Positions 50,626 to 60,760 of a DNA stretch of 64,000 nt are shown piece after piece. Numbering within the stretch: position 1 is the stretch's first letter; each line of letters opens with the position of its first letter. The notes beneath the pieces are model-generated. The model was given only the letters and a program-made list of their open reading frames with translations. It was not told where the DNA came from and searched no databases. The stretch comes from Chitinophaga pinensis (GTDB lineage Bacteria > Bacteroidota > Bacteroidia > UBA4408). Where the stretch lies: contig CAMAVS010000003.1 of assembly GCA_945861665.1 (NCBI GenBank), forward strand, positions 186,001 through 250,000, given 5' to 3'. The translations under genes were made by a program, and so were the position numbers.

Positions 50626-51051
50626 TTGTCTACAAAAAGAGAAATACAGGTTGATAGTTTGCATGATTTGGAGCAGGCAGCCCAGCAGTTGATAACCCTA
50701 TGCAAGGAAAAGAAAGTTGTGTTGTTTTATGGTGAAATGGGTAGTGGGAAAACAACTTTTATCAAAGCTATATGCAAGGCTTTAGGAGTTAATGAAAATA
50801 CATCTAGTCCTACTTTTTCAATTGTGAACGAATACCTTTCAGATACAAACAAGGTAATTTATCATTTTGATTTTTACCGATTAAAAAACGAAAAAGAAGG
50901 GTATGACATGGGCTGTGAAGAATATTTTTATTCGGGTAATTATTGTTTTATCGAATGGCCCGAAAAAATTCCTTCTTTAATCCCTGAACAAACAGTTTCC
51001 GTTTCAATTGAAGTATTAGAAAATGGAAAAAGAGTTTTACATTTCCTTTAA
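50626..51051 (+). CDS. tsaE: tRNA threonylcarbamoyladenosine biosynthesis ATPase TsaE
   Basis: VVLFYGEMGSGKTTFIKAICKALGV; TSSPTFSIVNEY; TTG start. Confidence 0.92.
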   Translation: MSTKREIQVDSLHDLEQAAQQLITLCKEKKVVLFYGEMGSGKTTFIKAICKALGVNENTSSPTFSIVNEYLSDTNKVIYHFDFYRLKNEKEGYDMGCEEYFYSGNYCFIEWPEKIPSLIPEQTVSVSIEVLENGKRVLHFL

Positions 51052-51068
51052 AAAAGGAAACGTAAAAC
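51034..51068. terminator. 16-bp inverted repeat (one mismatch) spanning the tsaE stop codon
   Basis: GTTTTACATTTCCTTT / AAAGGAAACGTAAAAC, between convergent genes. Confidence 0.6.
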
Positions 51069-51081
51069 TAAAAATCAGTAC

Positions 51082-52638
51082 TTACTGTTTCATAAAACTC
51101 TTGGTAATAATTTGTCTGCCTATATTTAATTTAAACAAATACAAACCGACATTTACATTTTTAAAATCAGTTACAGGTATCGTGTAATCACTTGCTTGTA
51201 AATAGCCAAGTTCCTTTTTAAGTAAAAGTTGCCCATTGGCATTATATATTTCATAGGATACAATGTTGCCTTGGTTCAGCAAAAAATTAATATTTAATGT
51301 TTGAAGTACCGGATTAGGATACAAAACCAAATAGGCTTCTTTTGCAATACTTTCTTCAGTCCCAACCGAATGACAATTGCCTGGTAAATTGGCATCTATC
51401 CAAGTAATCCTTCGGTGGAGCCAGTCTTTTATATAACGATACTCTTCCTCAAAAGTAATGGGCACGGGGAGTGGTGAATAATTATTGTAACAATCAAAAC
51501 AACTGGGGTTTAACAATTGCGGATATAAAGTAAATTGTCGTTGACTGGCCTCTTTGAGCGAGTCGTGCATAACATCCATAATACTGTTTACGTAAACAGT
51601 GTCGAAAGTCTTTTCCCTTAACCAATCGTAACGGCAGCGTGTTTTATTTGCAAAATTACTGTCTTCCATTAATCGATTCATAAATAAGGTTGTGTTTCCA
51701 ATACCTCCTAAATAGTAGATGAAACCATTATCAACAGCACCGTACCAAGGACTGGTACCAAAAGCGTAATTGTAATCCCACACCGGTCCGGCTTTTAATT
51801 GACCACTATCATTACTAATATTTTCCTTATAAAAGTAGGTGCTTCTTGCGTAAGAATCTTGGTTACGGCCAAAATCTACTATTAGCAAATAGTCAATAAA
51901 AGTTGATGTTTTGATGTATTTGTTGTAGCCCTGTGATGGATCAGCAAAGTTTCCTCCGTATAATGCGTTACTAAAATCCGTAAAGTATTGATCGATGTAA
52001 TTTTGCTGCTGCAAAGTAGGGTTTTTTGGATATTTAGGTGGAAAACCGTATTCAACAATATATCCTCCCGTTAAGCTGTCTCCTGCATTGTCATCAAGAT
52101 CTGTTTTGTCAATATTTACCCTATTTTTTCCTCTCTTAATATTTTCCATTAAAGCATAAACACCCACATATTGTCCATTCAACGTTACTTCACAAAAGCG
52201 CATTCTGGGTGTCCAATGCCCCATTTCGGACATTAGTCGATATATCAAATAATTTCGAATCATCGATTTATCGTTGTATGGTGCATACAACACCCATTCG
52301 TCTTCGGCAGGCATCCCTAAAAGTGAAGCTTTTATAGGAAGATCACTTACAGCATCAACGGTTTCCAGTAGCCACGATTTTTGTGAGTATACTTGCGATA
52401 GAGCACCGCGTTGCTCTATTAATATTTTTCCAAAATAACCTGTGTAGGGATCGGTAACGTTATTTCTCCTACTAGGATTGTCAATAATGCCCATAACACA
52501 AGGAATTTTAGGTTCATCGGGTATTCCAACATAACCAAAAGTTTTTAGAACAACAATGGGCAAGTTGGAAGATGTAAAAACTTGCGCTTTTACAACCGAA
52601 AATAATATAATAAGTGTAAGGGTAATTTTTGATTTCAT
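51082..52638 (-). CDS. CotH kinase family protein with T9SS C-terminal sorting domain
   Basis: Signal MKSKITLTLIILFSVVKAQ; KSWLLET..NDKSMIRNYLIYRLMSEMG..YVGVYALMENIKRGKNRVNID; C-term LVLYPNPVLQTLNINF. Confidence 0.85.
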   Translation of the reverse strand: MKSKITLTLIILFSVVKAQVFTSSNLPIVVLKTFGYVGIPDEPKIPCVMGIIDNPSRRNNVTDPYTGYFGKILIEQRGALSQVYSQKSWLLETVDAVSDLPIKASLLGMPAEDEWVLYAPYNDKSMIRNYLIYRLMSEMGHWTPRMRFCEVTLNGQYVGVYALMENIKRGKNRVNIDKTDLDDNAGDSLTGGYIVEYGFPPKYPKNPTLQQQNYIDQYFTDFSNALYGGNFADPSQGYNKYIKTSTFIDYLLIVDFGRNQDSYARSTYFYKENISNDSGQLKAGPVWDYNYAFGTSPWYGAVDNGFIYYLGGIGNTTLFMNRLMEDSNFANKTRCRYDWLREKTFDTVYVNSIMDVMHDSLKEASQRQFTLYPQLLNPSCFDCYNNYSPLPVPITFEEEYRYIKDWLHRRITWIDANLPGNCHSVGTEESIAKEAYLVLYPNPVLQTLNINFLLNQGNIVSYEIYNANGQLLLKKELGYLQASDYTIPVTDFKNVNVGLYLFKLNIGRQIITKSFMKQ

Positions 52639-52720
52639 AAAGTAGTAGTTTACCCAAAGATAGATAATAAATAAGAACAGTATCATGTCAGTACTAAATA
52701 GAGTACTAACAAGAATTAAG

Positions 52721-52751
52721 TTGTTTCATAGCTTTTTAAGCCTTAAATTTG
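52721..52751 (+). promoter_or_regulatory. putative Bacteroidota promoter for ald (TTG - 20 bp - TAAATTTG)
   Basis: TTG 52721-52723 and TAAATTTG 52744-52751. Confidence 0.5.
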
Positions 52752-52813
52752 CAAAAGAGTTTACATTACAATTTTGCTTTTTTATGCTTTCTTCAAAAAA
52801 TATTTTCCTTTCA

Positions 52814-54004
52814 ATGCAAAAGCAAGCTGGCTTAATGCCAAAAGAAGAGATGCTTGAGGTGGCAAATAGAAAAGGCCAATTATATATTGGATTACCTAAG
52901 GAAACAACTTTTCAAGAGAATAGAATTGCACTCGTTCCGGATGCGGTTGCCTTATTGGTATCAAACGGACACAATTTGGTAGTTGAAACCAATGCCGGTA
53001 AAAATGCAAATTTTGATGATAAGGATTACAGTGAAGCAGGCGCACAAATAGTGTACAGTACACAAGAAGTATTTAAAGCAGATATAATTCTAAAAGTAGC
53101 ACCACCGTCAACCGATGAGATTGCTATTATGAAGAACAAGCAGACTCTTATTTCAGCATTACAACTTACTGTGCAGCCCGATAATTTTGTGAAGAGTTTG
53201 ATGGATAAAAAAATTACTGCTATTGCCTTTGATTACATTAAAGACAAAGATGGAATTTTCCCCATTATACGTTCAATGAGCGAAATTGCAGGAAATACAT
53301 CTATATTAATTGCAGCAGAATATTTAAGCAATATAAATAATGGACAAGGTGCTATGTTTGGTGGTATAACAGGCACTTCACCAACGGACGTGGTTATATT
53401 AGGTGCTGGCACTGTTGGCGAATACGCTACTAGAGCAGCATTGGGATTGGGAGCGCAAGTAAAGGTGTTTGATAATTCAGTTTACCGTTTAAGAAGGTTG
53501 CAAAGTGATATTGGCAGTAGAGTTTTTACATCCATATTACAGCCAAAAGTATTGATGAAGGCATTAAAGACGGCCGATGTTGTAATTGGTGCTATTCGTG
53601 CTCCACACGGAAGAACTCCTTGTGTAGTTACTGAAGAAATGGTAAGCGATATGAAATACGGATCGGTTATTATTGATATTAGCATTGATCAAGGCGGGTG
53701 CTTTGAAACATCAGAAGTTACGAATCATGCTAAACCTGTTTTTAGAAAGTATGGCGTTATACACTATTGTGTGCCAAATATTGCATCGCGTGTTTCACGC
53801 ACTGCATCGTATGCTTTGAGTAACGTCTTTGCGCCTATTTTATTAGGAATTGGGGAAGAAGGCGGCATTGAAAATATGTTGCGATCTGATAGTGGTGTGC
53901 GACACGGAACCTATATTTATAATGGGATTCTTGCCAATAAATTTTTAGGTGAAACGTATGATTTGCCTTATAAGGACATTGATTTATTAATGGCTGCCAT
54001 TTAA
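52814..54004 (+). CDS. ald: alanine dehydrogenase
   Basis: GLPKETTFQENRIALVPDAVALLVSNGHNLVVETNAG; VVILGAGTVGEYATRAALGLGAQVKVFD; start moved from 52685 because a promoter-like element lies between. Confidence 0.85.
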   Translation: MQKQAGLMPKEEMLEVANRKGQLYIGLPKETTFQENRIALVPDAVALLVSNGHNLVVETNAGKNANFDDKDYSEAGAQIVYSTQEVFKADIILKVAPPSTDEIAIMKNKQTLISALQLTVQPDNFVKSLMDKKITAIAFDYIKDKDGIFPIIRSMSEIAGNTSILIAAEYLSNINNGQGAMFGGITGTSPTDVVILGAGTVGEYATRAALGLGAQVKVFDNSVYRLRRLQSDIGSRVFTSILQPKVLMKALKTADVVIGAIRAPHGRTPCVVTEEMVSDMKYGSVIIDISIDQGGCFETSEVTNHAKPVFRKYGVIHYCVPNIASRVSRTASYALSNVFAPILLGIGEEGGIENMLRSDSGVRHGTYIYNGILANKFLGETYDLPYKDIDLLMAAI

Positions 54005-54020
54005 TTTTTTAAAAATAATC

Positions 54021-54404
54021 GTGGAGAATAAAAAAAGAATTAAGCTTTTTACAATTGGCGTTGCGCTTGGAAGTATTGTAATGTATTTTGCTGTTTTTAA
54101 AAATAGAAATGTATTCAAATCTCCCGAAGAAGTTGTATTGGGTAGAATGATTGACCACCCAATGAAAACAACAGATATGGCTGCTTGTAAATTGGGCTGC
54201 TATCAATTAGAGGGTGGCGATCTAAAATTGTATTTTCAAAAAGCCGATGTGAGTTTTAGTGACAGTAAAACACACGAAAAGCCTTGGCCCATTTATACTA
54301 TTAACAGTGAGCCTTATACTTTTTATTGTGAGATGGGGGAAAATGAGAATATGCTAATTGACATTGTTAGAATGGATGGTACTGATACGTGTAGTTGTAA
54401 ATAA
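54021..54404 (+). CDS. membrane-anchored DUF4258-like protein
   Basis: N-terminal TM; MAACKLGCYQLEGGDLKLYF..WPIYTI..CSCK. Confidence 0.55.
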   Translation: MENKKRIKLFTIGVALGSIVMYFAVFKNRNVFKSPEEVVLGRMIDHPMKTTDMAACKLGCYQLEGGDLKLYFQKADVSFSDSKTHEKPWPIYTINSEPYTFYCEMGENENMLIDIVRMDGTDTCSCK

Positions 54405-54412
54405 TTTTTTAA

Positions 54413-54979
54413 ATGGATTTTAGTTTTCGAGAATTTTTTACTGTAACAATGATTTTGTTTGCAGTAATCGATGTGATAGGTTCAATACCCGTTATTATTG
54501 ATTTGCGCAGCAAGGTCGGAGAGGTTCAATCAGGCAAAGCATCTTTGGCATCACTTCTTATTATGCTTGTTTTCTTTTTTGTAGGCGATAGCATACTTGA
54601 GTTGATTGGATTAGATATTAGTTCTTTTGCCATAGCAGGTTCGCTTGTTATATTTTTTATAGCCATTGAAATGATTTTAGGAGTAAGATTATACAAAGAT
54701 AGTGTACCTGAAACGGCTTCTATTGTTCCTATAGCTTTTCCCTTGATAGCCGGAGCGGGTACCCTTACTACTTTGCTTTCTATTAAAGCAGAATATCATG
54801 CCATTAATATTATTGCAGCGATGGTAGTAAATGTTTTTTTTGTATATTTAGTTTTAAGCAATGTAAAGTACCTCGAAAAAGTATTAGGCAGTGGAGGAAT
54901 TAATATTTTAAGAAAAGTATTTGGTATTGTATTGCTTGCAATCGCTATAAAGTTATTTAGAACCAATACCGGTTTTTAA
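54413..54979 (+). CDS. MarC-family integral membrane protein
   Basis: [33 protein letters not shown]. Confidence 0.88.
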   Translation: MDFSFREFFTVTMILFAVIDVIGSIPVIIDLRSKVGEVQSGKASLASLLIMLVFFFVGDSILELIGLDISSFAIAGSLVIFFIAIEMILGVRLYKDSVPETASIVPIAFPLIAGAGTLTTLLSIKAEYHAINIIAAMVVNVFFVYLVLSNVKYLEKVLGSGGINILRKVFGIVLLAIAIKLFRTNTGF

Positions 54980-55740
54980 GTTTGTTTCGGAAGCGAGGCT
55001 TCTTCTGTTTTTATAGATGTTGAAACAAGTTTGTTGATTTCATTTATTTCATCTTGTGTTAGGTTGCGCCAAGTTCCTGTTTTTAAATCACCCAGACTAA
55101 CATTCATTATTCTTGTTCGCTTTAATGTAATCACATTGTAGTTTAAATAACTGCACATCTTCCTTATTTGTCGGTTTAAACCTTGTGTTAAAATTATTTT
55201 GAAAGTAAAATTGTTTTCTTTTTTTACAACACATTTTTTTGTAACGGTATCTAAGATTGGTATTCCATTTCCCATTACTGTTATAAACTCATTTGTAATG
55301 GGTTTATTCACCGATACAATGTACTCCTTTTCGTGGTTGTTACCTGCACGCAGTATTTTGTTTACAATATCACCATCGTTGGTTAAAAAAATAAGTCCTT
55401 CCGAGGGATTGTCTAATCTGCCAATAGGAAATATTCGTTTAGGGTGTTTAATAAAATCTATGATGTTATTTTTTTCATTCGTGTCGGTAGTACAAGTTAT
55501 TCCTACTGGTTTATTGAAAGCAATATAAATGGTGGCTTCTTTTGATGCAATAGCTTTTCCATTTACCATAACATTGTCGGTTGAAACGACCTTTGTACCT
55601 AAGGAGGCAATTGTGCCATTAACCGATACATTTCCGGCCTCAATGAGCTTGTCAGCTTCTCTTCGAGAACATATTCCTGTTTCGCTAATGTATTTGTTAA
55701 GACGTATGCTTGTATTAGTTGCGATTATCTTTGTTTTAAT
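54976..55740 (-). CDS. rluF: 23S rRNA pseudouridine synthase RluF-like; S4 domain encoded upstream of first ATG (possible ATT start at 55740)
   Basis: In-frame extension [31 protein letters not shown] (S4) precedes [51 protein letters not shown]. Confidence 0.8.
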   Translation of the reverse strand: MKTKIIATNTSIRLNKYISETGICSRREADKLIEAGNVSVNGTIASLGTKVVSTDNVMVNGKAIASKEATIYIAFNKPVGITCTTDTNEKNNIIDFIKHPKRIFPIGRLDNPSEGLIFLTNDGDIVNKILRAGNNHEKEYIVSVNKPITNEFITVMGNGIPILDTVTKKCVVKKENNFTFKIILTQGLNRQIRKMCSYLNYNVITLKRTRIMNVSLGDLKTGTWRNLTQDEINEINKLVSTSIKTEEASLPKQT

Positions 55741-55881
55741 GGAATAGTTTTCAAATTTAAAAAATAATCCAGTAAAGAATAAGGTTTTAATAATTGAACT
55801 GATAGTGAGCTAAAAAATACCTTTAAAAGCGTTGTTTTTCTGAAAAAAATATTATATTCGCAATAACCTAAAATACAATTT

Positions 55882-58095
55882 ATGAAAAAGAAATCCTTAT
55901 ATATTAAAAATCTTTTTTTTGTAATACTGCTTACATTTTTTACAGCGAATGTTACAAAGGCACAATCAGTATCGTGGACTGATAATTTCACAAGCGGTGT
56001 TACTCCTACAGGTGCTCAGTGTACCAATTGGAATAATTTTAGAGCATTATTAACCCCTAGGTGTTATACTCAAATAAAAATCAGTGGTACTTTTGATGTA
56101 ACAGGTATCACAGTAGTAAATCAAGCAGATATAAATATTATTGCAGCAAACTTATTAGCAGGAATCGATTTTAACCTTTTTACAAATGGTCACCAATGGA
56201 CTTATTGCGCCAGCAGAAATGAATTATGGTTGGATCCTCCAAGTTTATGTTCAGGAGCTAATTGTCCAGTTGGATATATTCTACGTCCTTGTCAAGGTAA
56301 TTACAATTATGGAGGTGTTAATACTGCAACTTGTAATCCACCTACACAGACTATGAATTTAGATTTTAATTATGGAGCAGCACCGGCCGCAGCAGGTATA
56401 ATTACCGGTACTGCGAGTGTTTGTCTGGGACAAACAGGTGTGGTTTATACAGTACCTCCCATTGCAAATGCAACCGGATATAATTGGTCCTTTCCTGCGG
56501 GAGCAACTATTGTTGGTGGGGCAAATACAAATTCTGTTACCGTTAATTTTGCTTTAAATGCTGTTTCGGGTGTTGTTACTGTAATTGGAACCAGCACTTG
56601 CGGGGCGGGTCAAGTTTCCCCCAATTTTATACTCACTGTACTTCCATTGCCTGCAGCTGCCGGTATTATAACGGGACCAATTAGTGTTTGTAAAGGAAGT
56701 ACAGGTATTGTTTTTAGTGTAGCTGCTATTGTAAATGCTGTAGGTTATAATTGGATAGTTCCAGTAGGTGCTACTATTACAGCTGGTGCAAATACTGTTT
56801 CAATTACGGTTAATTTTTCCATTGGGGCACTTTCTGGTAACGTTATCGTTACCGGCACAAACACTTGTGGAAATGGCACTTTATCTTCGCATAATATTGT
56901 TCTGAATCCATTACCTACTGTTGCTCTTGCAAATTTAAATGCAGTGTGTGTTAATGCTGCAGCTTTTGCATTAAGTGGCGGAACACCTATTGGTGGAACC
57001 TATTCGGGTGTAGGTGTTGCAGGTGGAAGTTTCAATCCGGCATTAGCAGGAGTAGGTACACATACTATAACTTATTCCTATACAAACGGTAATGGCTGTC
57101 AGAATTTTGCGACCAAAACAATTGTTGTAAATCCATTACCAACAGTAACACTGTCAAACATAAATCCTATTTGTGTTGATGCACAAGTATTTCCATTAAA
57201 CGGTGGAGCACCGGTCGGAGGAACTTATTCGGGTGCTGGTGTTGCCGGCGGGAATTTTGATCCTGCAGTTGCCGGTGCTGGTACACATACAGTTACCTAT
57301 ACTTTTACAAACGGAAATAGTTGTCAAAATAGTGCAACGAATACTATTGTTGTAAACCCTTTACCCGTTGTTGGTTTAACTAATCAAAATACTGTTTGTG
57401 TTGATGCGGCATCCTTTACACTAACTGGTGGAACGCCTATTGGTGGTGGTTATTCTGGTAATGGTGTTGTTTTTGGTAATTTTGATGCAGCTACTGCTGG
57501 TGTTGGAACACATACCATCACTTACACTTACTTTGACGGAAATGGTTGTTCTAATTCTGCTAGCAATACAATTGTTGTAAATCCTTTGCCAACTGTAACT
57601 TTATCATTTACTCTTGCACCGGTTTGTGTTGATGTTTTACCTTATGCCTTAGCAGGTGGGATACCGGCTGGTGGAACCTACTCAGGAGTTGGTGTTGCCG
57701 CAGGTAACTTTAGCCCTGTTGTTGCCGGTGTTGGTACGCATGTTATCTCGTACACTTATGCCGATGCGAATGGTTGTCAAGACATAGCCACTAATAACAT
57801 TATTGTGGATGCTTGTACAGGAATAAGTGAAAATACTGATATAACACAATTAAGTGTTTTTCCGAACCCAACCAATGGAATGTTTACAGTTGATTTAACA
57901 ATCAATTCAGAACAACAAATAGAATTGGAGTTGCTAAACACTCTTGGTGATGTTGTTAAGGTTGAAAATTACAATTTACAAAAAGGAAACTCTAAAATTT
58001 CTGTTTCAATAAAGAATCTTTCAAAAGGAATGTATTATGTAAAAACACAAACTGAAAAAGGCATTTTCATAAACAGTATTATTGTAAATCAATAA
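55882..58095 (+). CDS. secreted repeat protein with PKD-like and tandem Ig-like modules and T9SS C-terminal sorting domain
   Basis: Signal peptide; repeats of VCVDA..LTGGTPIGGTYSGVGVAGGNF..AGVGTHTITYTYTNGNGCQNSATNTIVVNPLP; C-term LSVFPNPTNGMFTVDL. Confidence 0.88.
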   Translation: MKKKSLYIKNLFFVILLTFFTANVTKAQSVSWTDNFTSGVTPTGAQCTNWNNFRALLTPRCYTQIKISGTFDVTGITVVNQADINIIAANLLAGIDFNLFTNGHQWTYCASRNELWLDPPSLCSGANCPVGYILRPCQGNYNYGGVNTATCNPPTQTMNLDFNYGAAPAAAGIITGTASVCLGQTGVVYTVPPIANATGYNWSFPAGATIVGGANTNSVTVNFALNAVSGVVTVIGTSTCGAGQVSPNFILTVLPLPAAAGIITGPISVCKGSTGIVFSVAAIVNAVGYNWIVPVGATITAGANTVSITVNFSIGALSGNVIVTGTNTCGNGTLSSHNIVLNPLPTVALANLNAVCVNAAAFALSGGTPIGGTYSGVGVAGGSFNPALAGVGTHTITYSYTNGNGCQNFATKTIVVNPLPTVTLSNINPICVDAQVFPLNGGAPVGGTYSGAGVAGGNFDPAVAGAGTHTVTYTFTNGNSCQNSATNTIVVNPLPVVGLTNQNTVCVDAASFTLTGGTPIGGGYSGNGVVFGNFDAATAGVGTHTITYTYFDGNGCSNSASNTIVVNPLPTVTLSFTLAPVCVDVLPYALAGGIPAGGTYSGVGVAAGNFSPVVAGVGTHVISYTYADANGCQDIATNNIIVDACTGISENTDITQLSVFPNPTNGMFTVDLTINSEQQIELELLNTLGDVVKVENYNLQKGNSKISVSIKNLSKGMYYVKTQTEKGIFINSIIVNQ
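56383..56904 (+). repeat. two PKD-like coding repeats (267 bp and about 255 bp)
   Basis: PAAAGIITGTASVCLGQTGVVYTV and PAAAGIITGPISVCKGSTGIVFSV units. Confidence 0.75.
56905..57807 (+). repeat. four tandem coding repeats of 225, 225, 225 and 228 bp
   Basis: Unit boundaries at NPLP codons 56905, 57130, 57355, 57580, ending at 57807. Confidence 0.85.
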
Positions 58096-58113
58096 TTATT
58101 TATTATTAAAAGT

Positions 58114-58144
58114 GGCTATCTCATATAAGGGTAGCCTTTTTTTG
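58114..58144 (+). terminator. hairpin terminator after the repeat-protein gene
   Basis: GGCTATCTCATATAAGGGTAGCC followed by TTTTTTT. Confidence 0.65.
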
Positions 58145-58339
58145 TTTCCTTATTTTTTAGAATTAATTGTTCTTGAAATTTTTAAAAATATACAAAAGTA
58201 GGCAACCAAAAGGCTAAATTTGTATTATGTATAATATCTTCTTCTTATTATTTTCGATTATTGTAGTCGATTTAAAATTGTCACAAGTAAAATTTACATA
58301 CGTAAAAGAGGGATATATATATAATTACATACTAATATA

Positions 58340-58630
58340 ATGCGAAATAATAACGAACAAAGCTTGAACGATGTAATTGGTGAATTACTGAAAGCATATA
58401 AATTAGAAGATAAATTATTTGAGGTACGCTTGATAGGCTCGTGGGAAAAAGTGTTGGGTAAGGCAATTGCAAAATACACTACCAATATTCAAATAAAAAA
58501 CAAGGTGTTGTATGTAACCTTAGAATCTTCTGTAATTAGAAGTGAAATGAGTTTTGCCAAAGAAAAAATAATCGAGATGTTGAATGAAGAGTGTGGCAAA
58601 AAAGTAATAACAGATATTGTATTAAAATAA
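58340..58630 (+). CDS. DUF721 (DciA-like) domain protein
   Basis: LNDVIGELLKAYKLEDKLFEVRLIGSWEKVLGKAIAKYTTNIQIKNKVLYVTLESSVIRSEMSFAKEKII. Confidence 0.85.
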   Translation: MRNNNEQSLNDVIGELLKAYKLEDKLFEVRLIGSWEKVLGKAIAKYTTNIQIKNKVLYVTLESSVIRSEMSFAKEKIIEMLNEECGKKVITDIVLK

Positions 58631-58632
58631 AA

Positions 58633-59634
58633 CTACACCAATTTTAGTTTTTTACCTGGTCTTAAAATAGTCGTGGAGCTAATCCCGTTTGCTTTACAAA
58701 TTTTTGAAACAGTTGTACCATTTCGTTGTGCAATTCTCCCTAGTGTGTCACCATTTCGAATCGTATAAACTTTCGAATTATTATAACCTGATTTGTATTT
58801 CTTGCTGTCGTACTTTTTTGAATACTGTGGATAAGTGAATGTCACTTTCGATAATTCAACACAGTCGTCTATTAAATTATAATTGCTGAATGAAATGATT
58901 TTTTGTGGGTCAATAGCTTGGCCTTTATATCGAACTTCAAAATGTAAGTGACTCCCTTTTGATCGCCCCGTGTTTCCTCCAAGTCCTAATACATCACCTG
59001 CTTCAACGTGATCGCCAATTCTTACATTGAGTTGTGAGAGGTGGGCATAAATTGTTTCAAGTCCATTTTTGTGTCGCACAATAACGACATTTCCAAAGGT
59101 GCTACTTTTTCGTGATACACGAACAGTACCTTCAAAAGCACATTGTACCGGGTCGCCAGTTTCTAAATTAATATCAATGCCATAATGATAACGCGATCGG
59201 CTTCTTGGCCCGAATACGGAAGTCACTTCGCCTTTAATAGGATGGAAATAATCGCATTTATGTTGGTCTTCTAAATAGATAACTGTCGTATCTGTTTTTT
59301 GAGAAAAATCTAGGTGATATGGGTTTGCACTCAATGTGTCCCAAATACCAAAATAATCAAAATTGGGGTCATATTGACCAGTAATAAAAAAGGTAGAACC
59401 CAGATTTTCATCATCTAAATCATCAAAACTTTCAATGTGCTCATCTTCTACAAAAACAACTTCTAATTTTGTTTTTGTTTTGCTTGTATCCTTTAAGCTT
59501 ATGGGTGTTATTTTTTTATCGGCACCAAGGTTGTTACCCATTGAGGCAAATGACAACTTGTTTACAAGTAAAAGCATAAGGGCTAATGCGAGTAAAACAA
59601 AACCTTTTTTTATATGCGTAATAATTGCATGCAT
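58633..59634 (-). CDS. M23-family metallopeptidase with C-terminal LysM
   Basis: RSRYHYGIDINLETGDPV; GSHLHFEVRYKGQAIDP; VYTIRNGDTLGRIAQRNGTTVSKICKANGI LysM. Confidence 0.92.
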   Translation of the reverse strand: MHAIITHIKKGFVLLALALMLLLVNKLSFASMGNNLGADKKITPISLKDTSKTKTKLEVVFVEDEHIESFDDLDDENLGSTFFITGQYDPNFDYFGIWDTLSANPYHLDFSQKTDTTVIYLEDQHKCDYFHPIKGEVTSVFGPRSRSRYHYGIDINLETGDPVQCAFEGTVRVSRKSSTFGNVVIVRHKNGLETIYAHLSQLNVRIGDHVEAGDVLGLGGNTGRSKGSHLHFEVRYKGQAIDPQKIISFSNYNLIDDCVELSKVTFTYPQYSKKYDSKKYKSGYNNSKVYTIRNGDTLGRIAQRNGTTVSKICKANGISSTTILRPGKKLKLV

Positions 59635-59857
59635 TTTTTCCTAATGTCGTGCTAAGTTAGCAAAATATTTCGAGCTATCATAACTTATTTAATGTTAAAT
59701 CGTGTTTTTATGCTACTTTGTTTTTGTGAATAAAAAAATAAATTAATTCTAAATGTATAATTTAAACAGCAATTTTGGCCTAATATAAAAATATAAAATT
59801 TTATTTTTTGTCAATTTTATTACTTTAATTTTTCAGTATTTTTTATTTTTTATTTTA

Positions 59858-59865
59858 TACTTTTG
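59858..59865 (+). promoter_or_regulatory. putative -7 element TACTTTTG upstream of the PPIase gene
   Basis: Exact TAnnTTTG; no clear -33 element. Confidence 0.35.
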
Positions 59866-59885
59866 AGTTCTAAATAAAAAATATT

Positions 59886-60320
59886 ATGTCAAAAGCAGAA
59901 ATCGTTACCGACAAAGGAACTATGAATGTGGAGTTTTATGATAAGGATGCTCCCAATACAGTTAAAAATTTTATCGACCTTTCAAAAAAAGGATTTTACA
60001 CTGGACTCTCTTTTCATCGTGTGATATCTGATTTTGTGATACAGGGTGGGTGTCCGAATGGTACCGGAGCAGGCGGTCCTGGTTATGAAATTAAATGTGA
60101 AGTAAGTGGTGAAAATCAGTATCACGATAAAGGTGTGCTTTCTATGGCTCACGCAGGAAGAGATACAGGTGGGTCACAATTTTTTATTTGTTTGAGTAGA
60201 AATAATACAGCACATTTAGATAGAAATCATACTTGTTTCGGGAAAGTAGTTTCGGGAATTGAAGTTATTGATGCTATTCGTGGTGGAGATAAAATACAAA
60301 AAATTACTATTATCGATTGA
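59886..60320 (+). CDS. cyclophilin-type peptidylprolyl isomerase
   Basis: [41 protein letters not shown]. Confidence 0.94.
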   Translation: MSKAEIVTDKGTMNVEFYDKDAPNTVKNFIDLSKKGFYTGLSFHRVISDFVIQGGCPNGTGAGGPGYEIKCEVSGENQYHDKGVLSMAHAGRDTGGSQFFICLSRNNTAHLDRNHTCFGKVVSGIEVIDAIRGGDKIQKITIID

Positions 60321-60760
60321 CCGATTGCTTTGAATTAGGTTACTGGGGATTATTTGCCGCTAGTTTTATAGCAGCAACCATTTTACCTCTTAGTTCAGAG
60401 GCGTTTTTTTTATTTATGTTATCCCAAGAATACGATGCAACAAATTGTGTTGTAGTTGCAACTGTTGGGAATACGTTTGGTGGACTAACCTGCTACTTTT
60501 TGGGTTATTTATGCAAGTGGGAATGGCTTAACAAATTTATAGGTGTATCTGAAGTAAAAGTGTTGGCCTATAAAAATTACATTGATAGTTACGGTTTTAC
60601 AATTTCATTTTTTTGTTGGCTTCCCTTTGTTGGCGATATATTGGCAGTAGCCTTGGGGGCATTTAAAACTAATGTGTGGTTGGTAACCTTGTTTATGTTT
60701 ATTGGTAAACTGTTACGCTATGTGTTTTTAGTGTACTCGGCCAATCTTATTTTTAATTAA
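60317..60760 (+). CDS. YqaA/DedA-like small membrane protein
   Basis: [37 protein letters not shown] start overlapping upstream TGA. Confidence 0.75.
   Translation: MTDCFELGYWGLFAASFIAATILPLSSEAFFLFMLSQEYDATNCVVVATVGNTFGGLTCYFLGYLCKWEWLNKFIGVSEVKVLAYKNYIDSYGFTISFFCWLPFVGDILAVALGAFKTNVWLVTLFMFIGKLLRYVFLVYSANLIFN

Noticed and set aside
54990-55010. GAAGC-GAG-GCTTC hairpin after marC as a terminator
   Set aside because: Only a 5-bp stem and it lies within the rluF coding sequence; too weak to call
55725-55991. 88-aa minus ORF between rluF and the repeat-protein gene
   Set aside because: Overlaps the rluF S4-encoding region in another frame and the repeat-protein signal peptide; looks random
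58294-58485. 63-aa minus-strand ORF over the DUF721 gene
   Set aside because: Antisense to a supported CDS, no recognisable motif
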